Shown here in pieces: positions 44,154-52,637 of a stretch of DNA of 64,000 nucleotides. This stretch comes from CALKXV01 sp965228905 (lineage in GTDB: Bacteria; Pseudomonadota; Alphaproteobacteria; Rhodobacterales; Rhodobacteraceae), in assembly GCA_965228905.1 (NCBI GenBank), contig CBDDII010000003.1, positions 2,418,001 through 2,482,000 of the forward strand, read 5' to 3'. Both the position numbers and the translations under genes were made by a program. How positions within the stretch are numbered: position 1 is the first letter of the stretch; every line of letters begins with the position of its first letter. The notes under the pieces were generated by a model. The model made no database searches and was not told the origin of the DNA. It saw only the letters and a program-made list of their open reading frames with translations.

Positions 44154-44978
44154 ATGCGCCACACGCTTCCCGTAGCGCCACAGTTCTACGTCACGGCCCC
44201 GCAGCCCTGCCCCTATCTTGAAGGGCGGATGGAGCGGAAGTTGTTCACCTCACTTCAGGGCGACCATGCGGAACAATTGAACGACTCGCTTTCGAAACAG
44301 GGATTTCGCCGGTCGCAAAACGTCCTTTACCGCCCATCCTGCGCCGAATGCTCGGCCTGCTATTCGGCCCGGATCAGGGTTTCCGATTTCAAACTGTCGC
44401 GCAGCCAGAAACGCATTCTGAAAAAGAACGCTGACGTACAACGCGAAGCAACATCCCCCTGGGCCACCGAAGAACAATACGCCCTGTTCCGCACCTATCT
44501 CGACAGCCGCCACGCAGATGGTGGAATGGCGGATATGGATATCTTTGAATTCGCGGCGATGATCGAGGAAACGCCGATCCGGTCGCGCGTCGTCGAGTAT
44601 TCCACAAGAGACGAAACGGGCAAGCAACTTCGCGCCGTCTGCCTGACCGACGTGCTCGATGACGGGCTGAGCATGGTCTACAGCTTTTACGACCCGGACT
44701 TGGCGACAGCCAGCCTGGGAACCTACGTCATTCTCGACCACGTCGAAATCGCGCGCGAGGCCGGGTTGCCCTATGTCTATCTTGGGTACTGGGTGCCGGG
44801 GTCGGCGAAGATGGGCTACAAGTCCAACTTTTCCTCGGTCGAGGTCTATTCGGGCGGGGAATGGAAACCCTTGACCAACCCCGCAGATTACAAGCCCGAC
44901 ACGCACCCCCTTTCGACCGACCCGATTGCCGAGCAGGTGGCGCAGATCAGCCTGCCGGACACGCGCCCGACCCGCTGA
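44154..44978 (+). CDS. bpt: Aspartate/glutamate leucyltransferase (Bpt/Ate)
   Basis: 274 residues of the arginyl-tRNA-protein transferase family, bacterial Bpt type. It has the cysteine-rich N-terminal segment SCAECSACYSARI and the GNAT-like C-terminal part with YVYLGYWVPGSAKMGYKSNF. It adds Leu to N-terminal Asp/Glu, marking proteins for ClpS-ClpAP. It converges on the slipin gene. Confidence 0.92.
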   Translation: MRHTLPVAPQFYVTAPQPCPYLEGRMERKLFTSLQGDHAEQLNDSLSKQGFRRSQNVLYRPSCAECSACYSARIRVSDFKLSRSQKRILKKNADVQREATSPWATEEQYALFRTYLDSRHADGGMADMDIFEFAAMIEETPIRSRVVEYSTRDETGKQLRAVCLTDVLDDGLSMVYSFYDPDLATASLGTYVILDHVEIAREAGLPYVYLGYWVPGSAKMGYKSNFSSVEVYSGGEWKPLTNPADYKPDTHPLSTDPIAEQVAQISLPDTRPTR

Positions 44979-45026
44979 ACCAAAAGGTGAACCGGCCCGA
45001 GGTTTCCCCCGGACCGGCCCGTCTCT

Positions 45027-46160
45027 TCAGTCCCGCAGCTTTACGAGGTCGGTCATCAGGCCTTCGGTCCCGTTGTGAACCGTCAGCCGTTCGACCTTGC
45101 CCGCGATGGCTTCCAGGGCTTCCAGCTCCTTCAGCCGCAGCATCACCGGGTTTTCCGCCATCACCTTCGCCGTGTTCAGAAGCGACCGCGTTGCGTTCGT
45201 TTCTTCCCGGCGCCGGATGACGTTCGCTTCCGCCTCCTTCTCGGCGGTCACGACCCGGTTCAGGATTTCCCGCATCTCGCCCGGCAGGATCACGTCCTTC
45301 AACGCGATCTCACCGACCTCGACACCGATCTTGGCCATCTCGGCGCGAAACTTGCCTGCCGCCTCGTCCGAAACGGCAACCTTGTCCGCCAGAAGCGCGT
45401 CCAGCGTCTTTGCGCCAAGCGCCTTCCGGAAAGCCAGTTGCAGCGCCAGGTGCAGCGCCTCGCTGAAGTCCTTCACCGCCGTGACCGCGATCATCGGGTC
45501 GGTGACCCGGAAATCGGCCGCGAGGTTCACCCGGATGGTCACCCGGTCGGCAGTCAGAAGCTCTTGCCCTGCCACCTCGTGGGTCTGCCAGCGGGTATCC
45601 ACCAGCTTGACCAGATGCTTCCGGCCAAGGTTCCAGAACCAGAAGGTGCCCGGCTCCAGAAGCTTCGTGACCACGCCGTCCACCGACAGGATCCCGACCT
45701 TGCCATCCGCCACCTCGTGCGAGGTGAGCGCGCGGGTCAGGCCCGACCGCATCAGCCGCTGTGCGAGCTTGGCGTCGACCGCGTGGGTCTCGGCCAGCGA
45801 CACGGTCTCGACCGTCCATTCGCCCGCATCGGTCCAGAGGATCACCCGCTGGTCCGGCGTGACGACCTCATGCGCCCGCCCGTTCCGGTTGACCACCTTG
45901 ACCTCGTCCGGTCCGGTCTCGACCACCGTCAGGTGGCGCTCGACCAAATCGAGCCGGGTCCGGAGCAGCGCGTCTTCGAACGCCGACGTGAACCGGGGAG
46001 CGTCCAGGCTGTACTTGATCACCTCGACGTTCCGGCGCGGCAGGGAATGTTCCCCGGCACCCAGGATATCGCTGAACAAACCCTTGCGCAGGACAAGCGC
46101 CCGCTGGGTTTCGTTCAGGGTCAGGCGTTGCCGCCCAAGGATCAGATCAAGAACTCGCAT
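45027..46160 (-). CDS. Slipin (SPFH/band-7 membrane scaffold protein)
   Basis: 377 residues. Band-7 features are PGTFWFWNLGRKHLVKLVDTR, VAGQELLTADRVTIRVNLAA and the C-terminal coiled coil AEMAKIGVEVGEIALKDVIL followed by AEKEAEANVIRRREETNA. The N-terminal hydrophobic helix of typical slipins is missing or very short. ATG at 46160 with AAAGGAG eight bases upstream. It has no NfeD partner gene. It is preceded on the same strand by a tRNA-like array, and such slipin-RNA links have been noted in RNA-repair-type loci. Confidence 0.87.
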   Translation of the reverse strand: MRVLDLILGRQRLTLNETQRALVLRKGLFSDILGAGEHSLPRRNVEVIKYSLDAPRFTSAFEDALLRTRLDLVERHLTVVETGPDEVKVVNRNGRAHEVVTPDQRVILWTDAGEWTVETVSLAETHAVDAKLAQRLMRSGLTRALTSHEVADGKVGILSVDGVVTKLLEPGTFWFWNLGRKHLVKLVDTRWQTHEVAGQELLTADRVTIRVNLAADFRVTDPMIAVTAVKDFSEALHLALQLAFRKALGAKTLDALLADKVAVSDEAAGKFRAEMAKIGVEVGEIALKDVILPGEMREILNRVVTAEKEAEANVIRRREETNATRSLLNTAKVMAENPVMLRLKELEALEAIAGKVERLTVHNGTEGLMTDLVKLRD

Positions 46161-46477
46161 AACTGTTACTCCTTTGGTTCTTCGGTTCATCGTCGCAAGA
46201 CGCGATCTCCTTTTGGTTTGTTTGGGTTGCGGGCACCGTGCCCGACAGGTGTGAAGCCTCAAAAGAGGCGGGAAGTCCGGGACCGCCCCGCGCCGTGAAC
46301 CCTGGCGAGAGCCGGAAGAGAGGACATCGGCGGTGAAGGCGGGGCTTAGGGTGGATCGAGACCCACCCGGCCCGGCGAACACCGGCTTTGCCGTCATCCC
46401 GGTCTCTGGCCAACATCCAGAGCGGGTACGGTCCGCCGCGTCTGCCCCGAAGGGCGTCGGCTTGAAACCGCCCCCGC
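46161..46477 (-). other. Long GC-rich leader before slipin
   Basis: No coding frame was found that makes sense here. There are several potential stems on the minus strand, such as GGGTGG/CCACCC (around 46350-46370, loop GTCTCGAT) and CGGGCAC/GTGCCCG (around 46230). One of them resembles another T-arm followed by an acceptor-like strand. It could be the continuation of the tRNA-like array or a structured leader. Confidence 0.4.
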
Positions 46478-46500
46478 TGAGGCGACCCCGGACTCGAATT
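46478..46500 (-). other. T-arm-like remnant
   Basis: On the minus strand TTCGAGTCC is followed by GGGGTCGCC and TCA, as in the 3' end of a tRNA (T-loop, acceptor strand). The 5' T-stem half does not pair, so this is a partial or decayed element. Confidence 0.35.
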
Positions 46501-46514
46501 TTGAACACGCGTTT

Positions 46515-46556
46515 AAGGCGTGGTGGGGAGTCGAACCCCAAGTGTCTCCACTTGAC
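46515..46556 (-). ncRNA. Mini tRNA-like element with GNRA-capped hairpin
   Basis: On the minus strand CAAGTG-GAGA-CACTTG forms a 6-bp stem with a GNRA tetraloop and is joined (2-base overlap) to a T-arm TGGGG-TTCGACT-CCCCA, followed by an acceptor-like CCACGCC. There is no D-arm, no anticodon arm and no 5' acceptor partner. It follows the tRNA-Asn-like gene by about 6 bases. Confidence 0.5.
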
Positions 46557-46561
46557 CAGTG

Positions 46562-46635
46562 TTGCGTCGACGGGAGTCGAACCCGTGACAGTTCGATTAA
46601 CAATCGAATGCTCTACCTAACTGAGCTACGTCGCA
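46562..46635 (-). tRNA. tRNA-Asn(GTT)-like gene, atypical
   Basis: Cloverleaf: acceptor TGCGACG/CGACGCA with one A-A mismatch (position 5-68), D-stem GCTC/GAGC, anticodon loop TTGTTAA in a 5-bp stem (anticodon GTT), T-arm ACGGG-TTCGACT-CCCGT. Discriminator A; no CCA encoded. Canonical bacterial tRNA-Asn has discriminator G. It starts 2 bases after the CCA of the tRNA-Lys. It may be a pseudo-tRNA or a tRNA mimic. Confidence 0.65.
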
Positions 46636-46637
46636 TT

Positions 46638-46712
46638 TGGAGGACAGAGAGGGGATCGAACCCTCGCCGCGCGGATTAAGAATCCGCTGCTCTACCACTG
46701 AGCTACCTGTCC
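46638..46712 (-). tRNA. tRNA-Lys(CTT), unusual discriminator
   Basis: Cloverleaf is intact: acceptor GGACAGG/TCTGTCC (one G-U), D-stem GCTC/GAGC, anticodon loop TTCTTAA (CTT), T-arm GAGGG-TTCGATC-CCCTC, and an encoded CCA. The discriminator base is U, where tRNA-Lys normally has A or G. It heads the tandem array upstream of slipin. Confidence 0.75.
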
Positions 46713-46864
46713 GCACCGCCCTGACCCGGCCCCGGCATACAGCGCGAGCAGCGCTCGCCTGCACCGGATGAGCAATCAACTCAGTCCGCTGGGATCCGTT
46801 TCGTGTTGAACGGGAGGTGCTGAATAGGCGGCTTCAGGTGAGTCGCGCTATCGAGGAGTTTCCC

Positions 46865-46961
46865 CCGCGTCAGGGCCGTGATGGATACGCAACATTATTG
46901 CGCTAACGGGTAATTTTATTTCGCGTTCATCGCGGAAATCGCCGCACCTGCCCTGACGCGG
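46865..46961 (-). other. 12-bp inverted repeat enclosing a structured segment
   Basis: CCGCGTCAGGGC (46865-46876) and GCCCTGACGCGG (46950-46961) are perfect reverse complements flanking 73 A/T-richer bases, which hold two more inner hairpins: CGCAA-catta-TTGCG (46888-46902) and TTCGCG-ttcat-CGCGGAA (about 46920-46937). It could be a three-way-junction RNA upstream of the tRNA array, or a small MITE-like element. Confidence 0.6.
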
Positions 46962-46990
46962 CGAACAGTTCATTTCCGAAAATGTCCGGT

Positions 46991-47770
46991 TCAGTCGGGC
47001 CGCAGGAAGCGAATGCTGCTGCCCGAGCGATCCCCGACCGAAACGCGCCGCGCATCGCCGCCGACCGGGGCAAGGGCGCGCTTGTTCCTGAGCATCTGCA
47101 TCAGGTCCGGCACGATCCTGGAGAGTTCGACACCAAAGGTTTCATCCTCGTTCCCACCCGACACGATCGAAATGATCCGCCGCTGCCCGTTGGAATGCAC
47201 GAAGACCGGTGCACCCGACGACCCGAAAGTGGCCGAACAATCCATGCCGACGACGCCGTCGCGATAGTGCGTGTGCAGGGTGCAGCCCCGCTCCAGCGTC
47301 AAGGCCTCCATCCGACCGCGTCCATAGGACACCAGCGTCAGGTTCGCCCCCGTACGCGGCGCCTTGGCCACCTGGTAGGGGTTCGCGCCGGCCTCGTAGA
47401 TCGGGCTGACAAGGCGCACAAGTGCGACGTCGTTCGCCGTTTCGCCGGGCCGGTATCCCCGTTGGATGGCGTCGATGTACCCCGGTGCGATCACCACATC
47501 CTCGGCCGCCCGCTCGGCAATCGAGGCACCATAGCTATAGCCGGTACGGAATTGAAACCGCTTGCCTTTCCCGTAAACGCAATGGGCCGCCGTCAACACG
47601 ACATCCCGCGCGATCAGGGCCCCGGTACAATGGCCCCTCGGGCTGACCAAAAGGCCAACCGACTCATAGCCCAACAGCTTGTCGCGGCGATCCAGCCTGT
47701 CCTTCGCCTGCGATACGGCACCCGTGGCCGAACCGACCATGAAAACAACGGCAGCAAATATACGCAACAC
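46991..47770 (-). CDS. Trypsin-like secreted serine protease
   Basis: 259 residues (family S1). The triad is visible: His63 in LTAAHC, Asp114 in NDVALVRL and Ser185 in FGSSGAPVF. A signal peptide follows the start (LRIFAAVVFMVGSATGAVSQA). GTG at 47770 has GGAGG ten bases upstream and is preferred; a TTG at 47825-47827 would make the signal peptide too long. Substrate unknown. Confidence 0.85.
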   Translation of the reverse strand: MLRIFAAVVFMVGSATGAVSQAKDRLDRRDKLLGYESVGLLVSPRGHCTGALIARDVVLTAAHCVYGKGKRFQFRTGYSYGASIAERAAEDVVIAPGYIDAIQRGYRPGETANDVALVRLVSPIYEAGANPYQVAKAPRTGANLTLVSYGRGRMEALTLERGCTLHTHYRDGVVGMDCSATFGSSGAPVFVHSNGQRRIISIVSGGNEDETFGVELSRIVPDLMQMLRNKRALAPVGGDARRVSVGDRSGSSIRFLRPD

Positions 47771-47849
47771 GACCAAGACACCTCCGACACGCCCCCGTGC
47801 CGATGATGCTTGGCCAATGCGGTGCAATTATGACCGAATAAGCGCGGAC

Positions 47850-50204
47850 TTAGTTCGGGATCAGATCGGGCAGGATGGTCACAACGCTCGGGATGTACCA
47901 AAGCAGCGCCAGACCGGCGACCTGAATCAGCACGAAGGGCACGATGCCGCGATAGATGTGCTGTGTCGTCACTTCGGGCGGCGCCACGCCCCTCAAATAG
48001 AACAGCGCAAACCCGAAGGGCGGTGTCAGGAAGGAGGTTTGCAGGTTGATGGCGATCATGATCGTCACCCACTTCGGGTCGAACTCGCCGCCATAGATCA
48101 CCGGGCCGACAATCGGGATCACGATGTAGATGATCTCAAGGAAGTCCAGCACGAACCCGAGGATGAACAACACCAGCATGACCACAAGGAACACGCGGCG
48201 TTCGTCATCGAAACTGCGCAGGAATTCCTGGATGTAATGTTCCCCGCCGAAGGAAATCACCACGAGGTTCAAAAGCTGCGATCCGATCAGGATGGTAAAC
48301 ACCATCGAGGTCACCTTGGCGGTCTCGCGCACCACGGGAGTCAGAACGCGCGAGCGGAACAGGACCCAGCAGGAATACAAAAGCCCGAACATTGCGAACA
48401 TGTAGGCCGCCTGGGCCACGATAAAGGCGATCCAGTTTTCGGTCGCGATGTCGTCCTGGTGAACGCGCAAATCGAAGTTCACACCGATCAGCAGCATGAT
48501 GATAAGGGCGAAACTGGCCCAGACGATCACCTTGCCCGAGGTCTCCTGCTCTTTCAGCTTGCGATAGGCCGCCAGCATGATGGCCCCGCCCGCACCCAAT
48601 GCGGCGGCGGGCGTCGGGTTGGTCACACCTCCCAGGATCGACCCCAGCACGGCGACAATCAGGACAAGCGGCGGGAAAACGACGCGTAGTAATTCGTTCT
48701 GCCCCAACCGTGTCACCGCATGGCGGCAAGACCAGAGGATCACGGCCAGCGGTATGGCGATCAGCACCAGGGTTATGCCGGGCGTTGTCAGGGGCGAGAT
48801 CAGGAAGGCATCGACAAGGAAGGCCGCCAGAACCCCGCCCAGGCCGATCCAGAGTGGCGTCGGATCCGCACTTGGGGCCACGCCCATGGCTGTCGTGATG
48901 ACCAGCGCCAACAGGACGATCCCGACCGCCAGGCCAGTGCCAAGCGGCGCGACGTTGGCAAGATTTTCTTCCAGAAGGGCCGCGCGCTCTTCTTCCGTCA
49001 GTTCGACCGACTCTTGAACACCGCCCGCCTCGCGGATGGCTTCCTGCTCGGACACCGCCTGATCCCAGGCGGCCTGACCATGCAGCGCGATCATCGAGGC
49101 CTGGCATTCTTCGCCCACGTTCGTGCGTAGGGATGCGCTTTCGCCCGCGTCCGAGAATGTATCGACCTGGACGTTCTGGCTGCCAACGATCCCTGCCGAC
49201 GAAAGCACGATCAACCCGCCGATCAACACGACCGGGGCGACCAGGAACCACGTCATCGCCTCACCGCGCGTGATCACCTCCGAACTGGCGGCCCCCATCT
49301 GAACGGCGGGCGCTTTCGAGGGGTTGAGCAGCGCGTAGACAAAGGCATACCCCGCATAAAGCACCGCAAGCATGATGCCGGGGATCAGGGCTGCCTGAAA
49401 CAGCGTGCCGACGGAAACAACGGCCGGTTCGCCAAGATAGGTCAAGGCATCGGTACAGCCGGCAAGCTGTGCACGTTCTTCCTGTGCGGCGGAATAGATA
49501 TCACCGGCCAGCGTGCCCAGAAGGACGATCACGATGGATGGCGGAATGATCTGGCCAAGCGTGCCCGAGGCCGCGATCACCCCCGTCGCCAGCTCCGGCG
49601 AGTAGTGGTTCCGAAGCATGGTTGGCAGGGCGAGAAGGCCCATGGTGACGACCGTTGCGCCGACAATCCCGGTCGAGGCGGCAAGGAAGGCGCCCACGAC
49701 GACAATCGACACCGCCAGACCACCCGGCAGGGGGCCAAAGACCCGCGCCATTGTCATCAGCAGGTCGTTGGCGATTTTGGACCGTTCCAGCGTGATCCCC
49801 ATCAGGACGAACATCAGAACCGCCAGCAGGGTTTCGATGGACTGGCCTGCCAGCACACGCTCGTTGATCCGGTTCACGATGAAACTGACGTTGCGGTCCA
49901 TCGCGGTTTCCCAGCCCTGCGGGAAGACCGGCGTTTCGATCCGTGGAAGCTCGGGATAATTGAAGACGGATATCTTGTCGGCCTTTATCCCGTCGGCAAG
50001 GATCGCGGCATATTCCGCCGATCCGGTGTCAATCGCCTGGTGGATCAACAGCCCCGCCTGATCCAGCCCGGCAATAACTCCGAACGACAGGATGGCCGAA
50101 CCACCGATGGCAAAGGCCACCGGGAAACCGGAAAGGATGCTGCCGAACAGCATCAGAAACACGATAATCAGGCCAAGTTCTACGCCATCCAGTCCAAACA
50201 ACAT
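47850..50204 (-). CDS. TRAP transporter large permease (DctM type), oversized
   Basis: 784 residues, against about 430 for common DctM. The N-terminal region MLFGLDGVELGLIIVFLMLFG and the core segments GIVGATVVTMGLLALPTML and GTLGQIIPPSIVIVLLG are DctM-like. A large insert with a soluble part (about residues 340-400) and additional hydrophobic helices follows, before the C-terminal LQTSFLTPPFGFALFYLRG. It carries substrate with Na+ across the inner membrane, with the binding protein encoded upstream. Confidence 0.9.
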   Translation of the reverse strand: MLFGLDGVELGLIIVFLMLFGSILSGFPVAFAIGGSAILSFGVIAGLDQAGLLIHQAIDTGSAEYAAILADGIKADKISVFNYPELPRIETPVFPQGWETAMDRNVSFIVNRINERVLAGQSIETLLAVLMFVLMGITLERSKIANDLLMTMARVFGPLPGGLAVSIVVVGAFLAASTGIVGATVVTMGLLALPTMLRNHYSPELATGVIAASGTLGQIIPPSIVIVLLGTLAGDIYSAAQEERAQLAGCTDALTYLGEPAVVSVGTLFQAALIPGIMLAVLYAGYAFVYALLNPSKAPAVQMGAASSEVITRGEAMTWFLVAPVVLIGGLIVLSSAGIVGSQNVQVDTFSDAGESASLRTNVGEECQASMIALHGQAAWDQAVSEQEAIREAGGVQESVELTEEERAALLEENLANVAPLGTGLAVGIVLLALVITTAMGVAPSADPTPLWIGLGGVLAAFLVDAFLISPLTTPGITLVLIAIPLAVILWSCRHAVTRLGQNELLRVVFPPLVLIVAVLGSILGGVTNPTPAAALGAGGAIMLAAYRKLKEQETSGKVIVWASFALIIMLLIGVNFDLRVHQDDIATENWIAFIVAQAAYMFAMFGLLYSCWVLFRSRVLTPVVRETAKVTSMVFTILIGSQLLNLVVISFGGEHYIQEFLRSFDDERRVFLVVMLVLFILGFVLDFLEIIYIVIPIVGPVIYGGEFDPKWVTIMIAINLQTSFLTPPFGFALFYLRGVAPPEVTTQHIYRGIVPFVLIQVAGLALLWYIPSVVTILPDLIPN

Positions 50205-50216
50205 GGTTCCCGTCCC

Positions 50217-51221
50217 CTAGTGGTGTTCTTCGATGGCATGGACAAGCTCGGCTTCCTCGTCGCCCAGGACGTCACGGTCGAGGTACTTGCCCTCGCTTGA
50301 ATGGCCTTCCCGGAATTCCAGGTAGGACCGATAGAAAAAGGCAATCGCGTGCAGGAAGACCAGCCCGCAGAAGACGACCAGCAGCACCTTGAACAGGAAG
50401 TAGGCGTTGAACCCGTTTGGCGAGAAGCCGATGGTTTCCACGTTCCACTTCAGGGCGCGCCACTTGGCCCCGACAAGGCGTTCAAGATCGTCGCTTGCCG
50501 CAACTTTGGGCGTCACAAGGTGCCGCCAGAGGAAATACCAGGAATATAGCCAGGTCAGCACGGCAATCGGCATCATGAAGACTAGGCTGCCGACCATGTC
50601 GATCACCTTCTTGGTACGGAAACTGACGGCGGAATAGACAAGGTCCACCCGCACATGCCCGCCCTGAACGAAGGTGTAGGTCACGCAAAGACAAACGATC
50701 ATCGCGTTGTAAAGCTTCAACTCTTCGGCCCACCAGGAGATGTCTTTCGAAAACGGCAGGCCAAATCCAAGCGTGATCTGCACGCTGGCAAAAACGCGCT
50801 GCACGAAGACGATCATCACCTGTTGCAGCACCATCAATAGGCCCGCCCAGGCGGCGATGCGGCCCACGGTGTTCGCAAGCCCCTCAAGGAAGCGCACGAC
50901 GCCCCACATCCAAGTCGGCCTTGCCATGCAGACGGCTGTCAGGATCAGGAAGGCGGTGAAGATGAAGAAAAAGAACTCGACCGAGCCACCGTAATAGATG
51001 AACCGCATGAGCGACTGTTTGTCTTCCTGCGTTTCAAGGCCGCCGGTCCAGCCGAGCCAATTGGCGGGAAACATCAACGCGTGACCGGTATTGTAGATGG
51101 CTTCGAGGATGTTGCCGAAGAACCATTGCACCGATCCCGATGCCTGGAACTTGTCAAGACAGCTTACCGTGTCTTCGACGGCGGCTTCAAAGAACCCCGA
51201 ACAGACGATCTCGTCTTCCAT
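50217..51221 (-). CDS. TRAP transporter small permease (DctQ type), oversized
   Basis: 334 residues; usual DctQ is about 170. The four-helix DctQ core is seen from about residue 110 (NTVGRIAAWAGLLMVLQQVM to RVDLVYSAVSF), preceded by a ~100-residue N-terminal extension with additional hydrophobic segments. It is 12 bases upstream of the large permease. Confidence 0.85.
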   Translation of the reverse strand: MEDEIVCSGFFEAAVEDTVSCLDKFQASGSVQWFFGNILEAIYNTGHALMFPANWLGWTGGLETQEDKQSLMRFIYYGGSVEFFFFIFTAFLILTAVCMARPTWMWGVVRFLEGLANTVGRIAAWAGLLMVLQQVMIVFVQRVFASVQITLGFGLPFSKDISWWAEELKLYNAMIVCLCVTYTFVQGGHVRVDLVYSAVSFRTKKVIDMVGSLVFMMPIAVLTWLYSWYFLWRHLVTPKVAASDDLERLVGAKWRALKWNVETIGFSPNGFNAYFLFKVLLVVFCGLVFLHAIAFFYRSYLEFREGHSSEGKYLDRDVLGDEEAELVHAIEEHH

Positions 51222-51259
51222 GCCTGGCCCCGCGCTTTCGATCTCTCTAAGTCGAAAAC

Positions 51260-51280
51260 GGCACCCGAAATCCGGATGCC
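51260..51280 (-). other. Hairpin after dctP
   Basis: CGGGTGCC pairs with GGCATCCG (8 bp, one G-U) around the loop GATTT on the minus strand, 25-45 bases after the dctP stop. A short GTTTTC follows. It parallels the hairpin after aglE and may raise the level of binding-protein mRNA over the permease part. Confidence 0.55.
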
Positions 51281-51304
51281 GCCTTGTTTTTCAAACGCTT
51301 GCGA

Positions 51305-52390
51305 TTAACCCTTGATCCGGTCGCGCTGCGCGGTGAAAGCACCGTCAGAGGCTGCGATCCAGCCCGACGACGCCTTGATCGACGCATCATAGCTTTCGCG
51401 GATACGGACATAGAGCTCGTCTTCCATGAACTCGTCCAGTGCAGCTGCCGAAGCGGCGCCGAAGGCATCCCAGACATCATCCGGGAAGGTCATGATCTTG
51501 GTGCCACCAGACTGCAAACGGGCAAGTGCCGCTCCGTTGTTGGCCAGCGACTGCGACAGGTTCCAGTGGTGCGTTGCCATGGCGGCGTGTTCGACGATGG
51601 ATTGCTGGCTGGCCGACAGTTCGTTCCAGACATCAAGGTTGAACGCCGCAGTCAGCGCCGAACCCGGCTCGTGGAAACCACCGGTGTAGTAGAATTCGCA
51701 GACTTCCTGCAGGCCCAGACGTTCATCGGCAAGCGGCCCGATCCACTCGGCACCGTCGATGGCACCCGAGGACAGCGCCTGGTAGATTTCGCCACCCGGC
51801 ACGTTCTGGATAGATGCACCGGCCAGACCAAGGGCTTTACCACCAATACCAGGCATACGGAACTTCAGACCTTCAAGGTCAGCCGCCGAATTGATTTCCT
51901 TGCGGAACCAGCCACCGGGCTGCGCTGCGGTGTTGCCTGCTGGGAAAGACTTCAGACCGAAGATCTCGCCCAGTTCGTCATAAAGCGCCTTGCCGCCAGC
52001 GTGTTGATACCAGTTGATGTATTCCTGCGCCGTGGCACCGAACGGCACCGAAGTGAAGAAGTAGTAACCTGGATGCTGGCCACCGAAGTAGTAGTCTGCC
52101 GAGTGGTAGACATCGGCTTGACCGGCGGTAACCGCGTCAAACACCTCGAAGGCACCCACAAGCGTACCGGCGGGCTTCTTGTCGATGGTCAGTGCACCAT
52201 CGGTCATGGCAGTCACGGCATCTGCAAAGTACTGTGCAGCGTCATCAAAGACGGCAAATCCCTCGGGAACCGAGGTCACCATCGTCAGCGTGCGATTGCC
52301 CTGAGCATAGGCCGGGGCGGCAAGCGTGGTTGCAGCAGCAGCGGCGGTGCCGCCAAGTGCCGAGTTTTTCAGGAAAGAACGACGATCCAT
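51305..52390 (-). CDS. TRAP transporter substrate-binding protein (DctP type)
   Basis: 361 residues. The N-terminus MDRRSFLKNSALGG followed by a long alanine-rich stretch ending APAYA is a twin-arginine (Tat) signal. Mature family features are TLTMVTSVPEGF, GLKFRMPGIGGKAL and ALSSGAIDGAEWIGP. This resembles TakP-type binding proteins for 2-oxo acids; the ligand is inferred only from that impression. ATG at 52390 has GGGAGG 10 bases upstream. First gene of the TRAP operon. Confidence 0.9.
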   Translation of the reverse strand: MDRRSFLKNSALGGTAAAAATTLAAPAYAQGNRTLTMVTSVPEGFAVFDDAAQYFADAVTAMTDGALTIDKKPAGTLVGAFEVFDAVTAGQADVYHSADYYFGGQHPGYYFFTSVPFGATAQEYINWYQHAGGKALYDELGEIFGLKSFPAGNTAAQPGGWFRKEINSAADLEGLKFRMPGIGGKALGLAGASIQNVPGGEIYQALSSGAIDGAEWIGPLADERLGLQEVCEFYYTGGFHEPGSALTAAFNLDVWNELSASQQSIVEHAAMATHHWNLSQSLANNGAALARLQSGGTKIMTFPDDVWDAFGAASAAALDEFMEDELYVRIRESYDASIKASSGWIAASDGAFTAQRDRIKG

Positions 52391-52584
52391 GTAGGTATAT
52401 CCTCCCGTGATATGATGCCCACCCTTTGGCGGGCGGATCGTTACAAGTGACGGGAAAATAGCGGCTTTTCCGAAAGGCGCAAGACAAAGCGACCCTTGTG
52501 CGGCCAAGTTAACGCCCTCACCCTACGTCATGACCGGAAGTTGCGCAGATTGCCCATTTTACGCAAGAAACTGAATTTTGGCTG

Positions 52585-52612
52585 TTGACCCTCTATCATT
52601 CGCTGATACTGT
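52585..52612 (+). promoter_or_regulatory. Predicted ilv promoter
   Basis: TTGACC (52585-52590) and TACTGT (52607-52612) with 16 bases between. The start site would be about 20 bases before the leader ATG at 52638. The -10 is a weak match. Confidence 0.5.
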
Positions 52613-52637
52613 CCCCTGCATCGTGAAAGGGTCTCTG

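Noticed and set aside
46478..46712. tRNA genes as attachment site of an integrated island or prophage
   Set aside because: No integrase, phage genes or repeated tRNA 3' end as an att duplicate was found nearby.
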